In this document: positions 1-5,054 of the stretch, piece by piece | Layout of the letters: every line of letters begins with the position of its first letter | How positions within the stretch are numbered: the stretch's first letter is position 1 | Made by a program: the position numbers and the translations under genes | Assembly (NCBI GenBank): GCA_023435805.1 | Contig: JAEZMC010000360.1 | Span: 1 to 5,054, forward strand | DNA: 5,054 nucleotides | Reading direction: 5' to 3' | Origin: Bacillota bacterium | GTDB taxonomy: Bacteria > Bacillota > Clostridia > Acetivibrionales > DTU013 | The notes under the pieces: generated by a model | Database searches by the model: none | Told to the model about the DNA's origin: nothing | What the model saw: the letters and a program-made list of their open reading frames with translations, nothing else

Positions 1-268
1 TTGATATTCCTGGTCAGCCTGGCTTTTCCGGAAATAAAACGCCTTACCCTATGTATAGGTTTGCTGAGCAACGCCGCCTCTATTTTCATGACCTCATTAT
101 CCGCATTGAATACAGAATTCGTGTTCCCTTCCAGTTTATTGTACTACATCAAGTGATATGTTTAAAGTGGGCTGCTTCAATTTGTTCATCCGACCCGGGA
201 GTTGTTCATGCCGTTCTGTTCGCAAGGCTCCTTTCCGCATCTTCACTGTGCCTTCGACCGGTAAAGGT
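1..268. other. Region downstream of araQ with no supported gene
   Basis: No recognisable protein, RNA gene or strong terminator is seen here. Three possibilities were examined. On the minus strand, a frame opening after a TAG near 145 is open to the window edge, with an ATG at 89-87 (MKIEAALLSKPIHRVRR...). Its only Shine-Dalgarno-like bases, GAGG, are 2 bases from that ATG, which is too close. On the plus strand, frame 1 is open from the edge to a TGA at 154-156, is hydrophobic, and ends in SSLLYYIK, so it could be the tail of a convergent gene. A 34-codon minus-strand frame at 240-136 has no supporting signal. In B. subtilis the gene after araQ is abfA (arabinofuranosidase), but the visible residues do not resemble the AbfA start as I remember it. 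Confidence 0.5.
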
Positions 269-281
269 TCAGCCTTTTACC
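260..281 (-). repeat. Short inverted repeat across the araQ stop codon
   Basis: GGTAAAGG (260-267) and CCTTTTACC (273-281) pair around a 5-base loop, with one bulged base. The araQ stop codon lies at the loop. On the araQ transcript no run of U follows (the next bases are GGTCGAAGGC), so it does not qualify as an intrinsic terminator. Half of it encodes the conserved GGVKG tail of AraQ, so the pairing may be chance. It could be a weak 3'-end structure at most. Confidence 0.3.
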
Positions 282-1108
282 CCGCCGACGGTCAGACCGG
301 ATATGAACGCCTTCTGGTTCAGAATAAACACAATAATGATCGGTATCACCGACATGACAGCGCCGGACAGGAGCAGGTCGTAATTGTTCCCGTACGGTGT
401 GATCATGGTCTGCAGTCCGATGGGCAATGTCAGCATTTCATTGGAGCGTAGTACGATCAGCGGCCATACAAAGCTGTTCCAGCTTGACATGGCTTGCAGT
501 ATGGTCATCGCTCCAAACGCAGGAATCATCAGCGGCATCATGATCTTGAAATAGATTCCGAACTCCGTGCAGCCATCTATTCTTCCGGCATCCATATACT
601 CCTTCGGAAGGCCGACGGAATACTGCCTGAAAAAAAACACGGCAAAAGGCGATACGGCAAAGGGCAGGATCACCCCCCAATAAGTGTTAATCAGCTTAAA
701 CAGGATCGAAAGCTTATACAGCGGTAATATCAGTATTTCTACCGGTATCATCATCACAATGAGCACAAGGATGAACAAGGCCTTTCTGCCCTTAAAATCG
801 TACACAGCCATGCCGTAGCCGACCATGGAACAGAAAAAAAGGGAGATTGCCGTATAAAGCACCGCAATGACCACACTGTTTTGATACCAATGCAGGTAAA
901 CCCCCTCCCGTTCTATGGGAAGGATCCTGTAATTATGCAGATTCATCTTTTCAAAATCCAGCTTGAAGGTGATTCCGTTTTGTATCATTTCCGATCCCGG
1001 TTTGAAGGATGAAAGGAGCAGGAAAACAAACGGGGCCAGGCAGAATACGGCAAATATCAGCAGAATGGCAACTATCCCGATCCTTACCAGAATCTTTTTA
1101 TTGATCAT
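269..1108 (-). CDS. araQ: AraQ-like sugar ABC transporter permease (MalG/UgpE family)
   Basis: This is the second permease subunit of the importer, 279 residues. Hydrophobic segments lie near 8-33, 77-100, 109-131, 144-161, 187-207 and 244-264, consistent with six spans. The ATPase-contacting EAA loop is at ~169-196 (KEYMDAGRIDGCTEFG, then MMPLMIP), with Asp178-Gly179, Gly184 and Pro192. The protein ends in FISGLTVGGVKG, the typical C-terminal tail of MalG-type permeases. GYGMAVYDFKGR (97-108) and SPYGNNYD-like TPYGNNYD (237-244) match my memory of B. subtilis AraQ. The start ATG is 2 bases after the araP stop. Its ribosome binding site, AAGGAG at 1125-1120, lies inside the end of araP with a rather long 11-base spacing, which suggests translational coupling. 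No ATPase gene follows in the window; B. subtilis AraNPQ uses the shared ATPase MsmX, so an unlinked partner is expected. Confidence 0.9.
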   Translation of the reverse strand: MINKKILVRIGIVAILLIFAVFCLAPFVFLLLSSFKPGSEMIQNGITFKLDFEKMNLHNYRILPIEREGVYLHWYQNSVVIAVLYTAISLFFCSMVGYGMAVYDFKGRKALFILVLIVMMIPVEILILPLYKLSILFKLINTYWGVILPFAVSPFAVFFFRQYSVGLPKEYMDAGRIDGCTEFGIYFKIMMPLMIPAFGAMTILQAMSSWNSFVWPLIVLRSNEMLTLPIGLQTMITPYGNNYDLLLSGAVMSVIPIIIVFILNQKAFISGLTVGGVKG

Positions 1109-1110
1109 TT

Positions 1111-2055
1111 TTAATCACTCTCCTTCTTGAAAAACCCGGTCAATGTAAGCTGGATCAAATTCAGTATTAAGACAAGGAGCAGCAGTGTTATGCCTACCGC
1201 AGACCCTGCGCCCAGATCGTTGTTATTGAAGCCCTGCTGGTAGATATAGTTGACCAGCGTTAATCCGATGTCTCCGGGGGACCGAGGGCCGCTGAATATC
1301 GTATAGGACTCGGCAAACATGGAGTAGCCGCCATATACGCTGATCGTCACTACGTAGATGATTACCGGCTTCAGTCCGGGAACGGAAATCGATTTGAATT
1401 TCTGCCAGGCGTTGGCACCGTCCATGGAGGCTGATTCATACAGCTCCGTGGATATCGCCTGCAGGCCGGAGAGAAAATAGACAATGTTCACTCCCAGCCA
1501 TCTCCAGGTGCACAATACGACCATGGCAAGCATGCCGCCGTGTCTGTCCTGGAGCCACGTTCTCGGAGGTATTCCGAACACCCCCAGTATGGAATTGACA
1601 AGCGTTGTCGTCTGTTCTCCGAAAGCCAGCCGGAAAAACAATCCTGCAATGATAACAGAAGTCAATGCCGGGATAAACAGCGCGGATTTGAAAAAATTCG
1701 CTCCCGGGGTCAGCTTGCTGTTTAAAAATACGGCCAATATCATTGGCAGCGGTATTAGAATCAGGATCGTCCAGAACGTATACCTGGTTGTTACGGATAT
1801 GGCATTAAAGTAATGTTCGTTCAATAGGGTCGAATAATTTTTGAAGCCGATGAATTTGGCATCGGTAGGCCCCAATATCTCTTGAAAGCTCATAAGTATG
1901 GTTGAGATGATTGGATATAGAAAAAAAACCAAAAAAGAAATAATAAAGGGAGCAACAAAAATATACGGTACGATTTTCACAGAACGAAATAAACTGACGT
2001 GCCGTTTGCCGGACTTTCTGTCTGTTACGGGTGTTTCCCGAATTTCAGCAGACAT
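1111..2055 (-). CDS. araP: AraP-like sugar ABC transporter permease (MalF/UgpA family)
   Basis: This is one half of the membrane channel of the arabino-oligosaccharide-type importer, 314 residues long, paired with AraQ. A charged N-terminal tail of about 27 residues precedes hydrophobic segments near 30-52, 92-112, 124-142, 174-197, 229-245 and 286-307, giving six membrane spans. The cytoplasmic EAA loop, which docks onto the ATPase, is at ~204-230 (ELYESASMDGANAW through VPGLKP), with Asp212-Gly213 and Pro226 at the conserved places. KSALFIPALTS (123-133) and GDIGLTLVNYIYQQG (261-275) match what I recall of B. subtilis AraP, which is of nearly the same length. The ATG is supported by AAAAGGAGG ending 7 bases upstream. 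The gene lies 155 bases after araN, across the long hairpin, and 2 bases before araQ, so araP and araQ are probably translated from one message. Family assignment is firm; the substrate is inferred. Confidence 0.9.
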   Translation of the reverse strand: MSAEIRETPVTDRKSGKRHVSLFRSVKIVPYIFVAPFIISFLVFFLYPIISTILMSFQEILGPTDAKFIGFKNYSTLLNEHYFNAISVTTRYTFWTILILIPLPMILAVFLNSKLTPGANFFKSALFIPALTSVIIAGLFFRLAFGEQTTTLVNSILGVFGIPPRTWLQDRHGGMLAMVVLCTWRWLGVNIVYFLSGLQAISTELYESASMDGANAWQKFKSISVPGLKPVIIYVVTISVYGGYSMFAESYTIFSGPRSPGDIGLTLVNYIYQQGFNNNDLGAGSAVGITLLLLVLILNLIQLTLTGFFKKESD

Positions 2056-2077
2056 GCGGGGACCTCCTTTTCATAAG

Positions 2078-2184
2078 AAAAGATTCAACAAAGCACCTGT
2101 ACAGCATTCCATATATCCAAACCAAATACTGGCTGCCTCCAACACACGGCACAATATATGGAATGCTGTACGGCTGAATCTTTT
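2078..2184 (-). terminator. Long inverted repeat between araN and araP, probable attenuator or mRNA-stabilising hairpin
   Basis: The arms GTACAGCATTCCATATAT (plus strand 2099-2116) and its exact complement at 2154-2171 form an 18-bp perfect stem around a 37-base loop. A second pair of arms, AAAAGATTCA at 2078-2087 and TGAATCTTTT at 2175-2184, forms a 10-bp outer stem. In the araN-araP transcript, three more pairs (bases 2172-2174 with 2097-2095) can join them, leaving one bulged A and a 7-base bulge, so up to 31 pairs are possible. The final arm reads TGAATCTTTTCTT, which is U-rich but is itself in the stem. It is therefore not a textbook terminator. The structure begins 26 bases after the araN stop. 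It ends 10 bases before the GGAGG (2067-2063) of the araP ribosome binding site. Leaky termination, protection of the araN 3' end, or masking of araP translation are all possible. The structure is seen directly; the function is inferred. Confidence 0.6.
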
Positions 2185-2210
2185 TACTGATGAGCTATAA
2201 CCTTACACTG

Positions 2211-3563
2211 TTACTTCTTGCTCAGTTCTTCGGCAGCAGCCTTCAGCGCTTCCGCAGGAGTCTGGCTCTGTTCCTTCAGCGCCTTGAACATGACGCTCTT
2301 TTGCAGCAGTGTGATGGCATCCGGATATTTCTCCGTCAGGTTCAATCCTCCGATATCACCAACGATGGACTGCAGCGTGGTAAATACATCTGTTCCGAAG
2401 TAATCGGTGTACTGGTTGGAAGCTGTCATAGCCGGGTCGCTCCAGGCATCCGACCGGATCGGGTCAAAGCCGAGTATCGTCCATGTCTTGATGCTGCCTT
2501 CCTTGGACAGCTTGGCTTCTGCCATCAGCTGCTTCGCAACATCGATGTTTTTGCACTGATTGGTTATGGCAGTTCCAGTTCCGCCTTCACCGGCTGATTT
2601 ATGTCCGCCGTTTATGACAGGCATAGGACGAACAATCATTTTCCCCTTCAGATCGGGCATGTACTGCACAAATCTGCCCATATACCACAAAGGCATCCAG
2701 ATGGAAGCGGCATTCCCCTTGTTCATCCATGCCCAGTATTCTTCCGAGTGATGGTAGCCGCCGGGAGCAGCCACAAAAATCTTGCTGTCCAAACCATCCT
2801 TCAGCATTTGAAGTGTTTTGACATTTATTTCGTTATCCAGTATTACTTTTCCATCCTTATCGAAAATGTCCGAACCCTGCATGTTGATCAATGGATAATA
2901 AGACCAGTGCTCCGTTGTCTCTATGGTCGCCATGGGCTTACCGGTTGCTTCCAGGACCTTTTTGCCGGCTGCAAGGTATTCGTCCCAGGTCTTGATATCA
3001 TCCGCATTTACGCCGGCTTTTCCAAGTATTTCGGTATTGTAATACATGACTTCGGCACCGACATGGTAATCTACACCATAGTATTTGCCGTCTTTAGCGT
3101 AGTTTTCCATTCTGCCCATGATGAGCTTATCCTTGACCGGTTCGACGATGTCATTCAAAGGAGTCAGCTGTGGTGTTCCCTTCAGGAAATTGGCAAATTT
3201 TCCGATCTCGATGTCGGCTATATCCGGAGCGCCGGTTCCGGACTGCAATGCAATCAGTAATTTGTTGTGCTGCTCATCAAAAGGATAAACATCTGTTTTC
3301 AAGGTAATCGGCTGATCGGCATGCGTTTTGTTCCATGTAGCGACAGCGTCATCCCAGAAGCCTTTATGCAATTCCTGGAATGTCCAGAAGTTCAGCGTAA
3401 CCGGCTTTACCTCCGGTGCGGCCGGTTCAGTAGTCTGAGACGATACCGCGGGAGCAGACGTTGCGTCCCCGGCTGTTTCCTCCTGCTTGGCTCCACATCC
3501 GGCCAGTACCATGGACAGGACGAAAACGGCAATAACAAACAACGCAATAATTCTTTTCAACAT
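2211..3563 (-). CDS. araN: AraN-like oligosaccharide-binding lipoprotein of an ABC importer
   Basis: This is a family 1 extracellular solute-binding protein of 450 residues. It would be anchored on the outer membrane face and hand sugars to the AraP/AraQ permease. Residues 1-22 form a lipoprotein signal peptide with a KR-charged start and a hydrophobic core, ending in the lipobox LAGC; Cys23 is the lipidation site. Residues ~24-55 are an Ala/Ser/Thr/Pro-rich tether. The mature fold begins near VTLNFWTF (55-62). Segments that match my memory of B. subtilis AraN include GAPDIADIE (111-119), FANFLKG (123-129), DDIKTWDEY (188-196), PGGYHHSEEY (267-276) and MPDLKGK (302-308). Many tryptophans (60, 70, 220, 277, 279, 289, 293) are available for stacking on sugar rings. 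B. subtilis AraN binds alpha-1,5-arabino-oligosaccharides; that substrate is inferred here by similarity, not shown. The start has AAGGAGG 5 bases upstream. It is the first gene of the araNPQ cluster, and a large hairpin follows its stop. Confidence 0.88.
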   Translation of the reverse strand: MLKRIIALFVIAVFVLSMVLAGCGAKQEETAGDATSAPAVSSQTTEPAAPEVKPVTLNFWTFQELHKGFWDDAVATWNKTHADQPITLKTDVYPFDEQHNKLLIALQSGTGAPDIADIEIGKFANFLKGTPQLTPLNDIVEPVKDKLIMGRMENYAKDGKYYGVDYHVGAEVMYYNTEILGKAGVNADDIKTWDEYLAAGKKVLEATGKPMATIETTEHWSYYPLINMQGSDIFDKDGKVILDNEINVKTLQMLKDGLDSKIFVAAPGGYHHSEEYWAWMNKGNAASIWMPLWYMGRFVQYMPDLKGKMIVRPMPVINGGHKSAGEGGTGTAITNQCKNIDVAKQLMAEAKLSKEGSIKTWTILGFDPIRSDAWSDPAMTASNQYTDYFGTDVFTTLQSIVGDIGGLNLTEKYPDAITLLQKSVMFKALKEQSQTPAEALKAAAEELSKK

Positions 3564-3684
3564 AAATTCCTCCTTAAATTTTGTTGCTTTGCTGATTTTA
3601 ATTATAAACCATCTCGTCCGTTGGATAATTCTATTATTTTTACATTTTACTTAAATATTTTGCAGAGTAATACTTCGTATGGAT
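3564..3684 (-). promoter_or_regulatory. Probable araN promoter and leader
   Basis: This 121-base AT-rich gap separates the penicillin-binding protein stop from the araN start. On the minus strand it has a perfect TATAAT -10 box at 3606-3601. A weak -35 candidate, TTATCC, sits at 3628-3623 with a 16-base spacer. The -10 box is 37 bases from the araN ATG, so the untranslated leader would be about 30 bases. The ribosome binding site AAGGAGG at 3575-3569 lies 5 bases before the ATG and fixes the start. I see no convincing catabolite-repression (cre) site or AraR-type operator. I also see no GC-rich hairpin with a T run to end the upstream transcript. The promoter is inferred from sequence alone; the ribosome binding site is clear. 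Confidence 0.5.
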
Positions 3685-5054
3685 TTAATACCCTTTGTCC
3701 CTCATGTCCCTTGCAATTTCAGCAAATACCGGTGCAGCCGTTTTCCCGCCGTATTGGCCGTTTTCTATGAACACCGCTACGGAATACCTGGGCTCTGCCA
3801 ACGGAAAATAGCCTGCAAACCATGCATGCACAATACCTTTCGTTCCGGTCTCGGCACTGCCGGTCTTCCCGCCCGCCCCTCCGAAATAATCCATTCCCGC
3901 GGCTGTTCCGGTGCCATAAGCCGTAACTGCTTCCATCAGATCTTTAATTGTATCGGCAGTACCCCGGGAAATGATCCGCTCACCCTTTTTAGTCCTGATC
4001 TCCTTCACTTTGCGGCCTGTATCGTCAATAACCGAGTCTACGATATTCACTTTGTTTTTGATGCCGCCATTTGCTATGGTTGCGACGATATCCGCGGCCT
4101 GCAAAGGTGTCGCAAGCAATACGCCCTGTCCTATGGAAAGGTTGGCTATATCGGCCTGGCTGTAATAGGCGTCCGCTTTTGGAAGATTGCCTGCGGCTTC
4201 GCCCACCCCCTGTTCCGAGATGCCTGTTCCGCTGCCGAGCCCGAATTTCTGCGCCATGAGGACCAGGTTTTTGTACCCGGTGTTCAGGCCCAGATGAATA
4301 AAATATGAATTGCAGGATTGGGCAAATGCCTGCTCCAGGTTGAGTTCCCCGTGTCCGCCGGCAAGGTAGGACGAGCATTTGAACAGAAGCCCGTTAACAC
4401 TGATCGAGCCTTCGCAAAAATAAGGCTCGGGGGAAGTCATGTCCGTATATTCACAGGCCGCCGCCACATCGATGATTTTGAAAACTGAACCAAGATTATA
4501 TGCAGCCGTCGCCTTGTTGAATAATTCATTGTTGCTGCTTCCCAGATAGCTTTCGATCGCCTCCTGATCGAAATCCGGCTTGCTTGCCATGGCCAGGATA
4601 TCACCCGTTGCAACATCCTCCACAACGACAGCACCGGATATTCCATTCCGTTCCATCACATCTTCAACAATCTTTTGTATATGATAATCCAAGGTCAGCT
4701 TTACATTCATCGGTTTATAGGAATTCCAGCTTTTAACCCGGTAGCCCAATCCCCTGATAGGTTTGTTTGCAGCATCCGTAACCGTCCCGATTTCAAACAG
4801 GGGACCGTTGTCGAGTTCCTTTTGATATGCTTTTTCAATACCGGCTTTCCCCACCCTGTCCTTTTTGCTGATATAACCGATAACATGCCTGGCCAATGTA
4901 CCGCTGTCATACCGGTATAGAGAATGCAAAACAGAGACCCAGTCTGTATCCATTTTGAGAATGGCCTGGCTGCCGGCTTCATCGGTTTCGATCATAAGCG
5001 GTGCGGACTTTGATTTCAACCGGCTGAGCGTTTCCTTGTCCAAGCCCAGCACAG
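3685..5054 (-). CDS. Class B penicillin-binding protein, transpeptidase (5' end outside window)
   Basis: This gene encodes a D,D-transpeptidase that cross-links peptidoglycan stem peptides on the outer face of the membrane. About 455 C-terminal residues are visible and the frame runs off the right edge. The GTG at 5052 is only the first in-frame codon there, not a supported start. Counting from that codon, residues ~50-110 resemble the class B PBP dimerisation region (ARHVIGYIS, then GKAGIEKAY). The transpeptidase domain covers ~115-450 and has all three active-site motifs: SVFK at 189-192 (Ser189 is the acylated nucleophile), SCN at 246-248, and KTGSAETG starting at 396. The protein ends soon after the domain at a TAA stop, with no PASTA repeats. 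The N-terminal membrane anchor would lie outside the window. I cannot tell whether it is a PBP2/PbpA, FtsI/SpoVD or sporulation-type paralog. The family call is firm and the subfamily is open. It lies upstream of araN on the same strand, but the two have no obvious functional link. Confidence 0.93.
   Translation of the reverse strand, partial: VLGLDKETLSRLKSKSAPLMIETDEAGSQAILKMDTDWVSVLHSLYRYDSGTLARHVIGYISKKDRVGKAGIEKAYQKELDNGPLFEIGTVTDAANKPIRGLGYRVKSWNSYKPMNVKLTLDYHIQKIVEDVMERNGISGAVVVEDVATGDILAMASKPDFDQEAIESYLGSSNNELFNKATAAYNLGSVFKIIDVAAACEYTDMTSPEPYFCEGSISVNGLLFKCSSYLAGGHGELNLEQAFAQSCNSYFIHLGLNTGYKNLVLMAQKFGLGSGTGISEQGVGEAAGNLPKADAYYSQADIANLSIGQGVLLATPLQAADIVATIANGGIKNKVNIVDSVIDDTGRKVKEIRTKKGERIISRGTADTIKDLMEAVTAYGTGTAAGMDYFGGAGGKTGSAETGTKGIVHAWFAGYFPLAEPRYSVAVFIENGQYGGKTAAPVFAEIARDMRDKGY

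Noticed and set aside
260..281. Inverted repeat at the end of araQ as an intrinsic terminator.
   Set aside because: No U tract follows on the transcript strand, the stem is short with a bulge, and one arm is fixed by the conserved GGVKG coding tail.
2071..2112. A 13-codon minus-strand frame (MECCTGALLNLFL) that starts in the hairpin and stops just before the araP ribosome binding site, like a leader peptide.
   Set aside because: There is no Shine-Dalgarno sequence at a proper distance, it is very short, and its position follows from the hairpin arm sequence. It has no stalling motif or codon run suggesting attenuation.
2601..3260. Long plus-strand open frame of 219 codons opposite araN.
   Set aside because: It lies wholly inside the well-supported araN gene on the other strand, and its translation has no recognisable domain; it is a shadow frame.
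3564..3684. Possible AraR operator or catabolite-repression (cre) site upstream of araN.
   Set aside because: Reading both strands, I found no match close to the AraR-type palindrome or to the TGWAANCGNTNWCA cre pattern, so regulation by these cannot be claimed.
3679..4308. Plus-strand open frame of 209 codons opposite the penicillin-binding protein.
   Set aside because: It is antisense to a transpeptidase domain that has all its catalytic motifs; the translation looks like noise.
1..5054. CRISPR arrays, tRNA or rRNA genes, insertion sequences, riboswitches.
   Set aside because: No regularly spaced direct repeats, no tRNA-like fold, no transposase fragment and no recognisable riboswitch core were seen on either strand.

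Overview
This window looks like chromosomal DNA from a Gram-positive bacterium of the Bacillota (Bacillus/Paenibacillus/Clostridia type). The reasons are the strong GGAGG-type Shine-Dalgarno sequences, a lipoprotein-anchored sugar-binding protein, moderate base composition, and transporter proteins that closely resemble what I remember of the Bacillus subtilis AraN, AraP and AraQ proteins. I cannot name the genus. All four recognisable genes are on the minus strand, so they read from the right end of the window to the left.

From the right: positions 5054-3685 hold the C-terminal part of a class B penicillin-binding protein (a peptidoglycan transpeptidase), with its 5' end outside the window. 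A 121-base gap (3684-3564) carries a plausible sigma-A-type promoter and a strong ribosome binding site. Next come araN (3563-2211, solute-binding lipoprotein), araP (2055-1111, permease) and araQ (1108-269, permease). This order is the same as in the B. subtilis arabinan-utilisation operon. AraP and AraQ would form the membrane channel and AraN would deliver arabino-oligosaccharides or a related oligosaccharide to it. No ATPase gene is present, which fits this class of importer because it borrows a shared ATPase (MsmX in B. subtilis). The last 268 bases (1-268) hold no gene I can support.

The most notable non-coding feature is in the 155-base gap between araN and araP. It is a long inverted repeat (2078-2184) with an 18-bp perfect inner stem and a 10-bp outer stem. 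It ends 10 bases before the GGAGG of the araP ribosome binding site. The likely role is to stop or slow part of the transcription, or to protect the araN mRNA end, so that more binding protein than permease is made. AraP and AraQ themselves are separated by only 2 bases.

Apart from that hairpin the window is ordinary: a sugar importer operon next to a cell-wall gene. I see no sign of a new defence, mobile or biosynthetic system.
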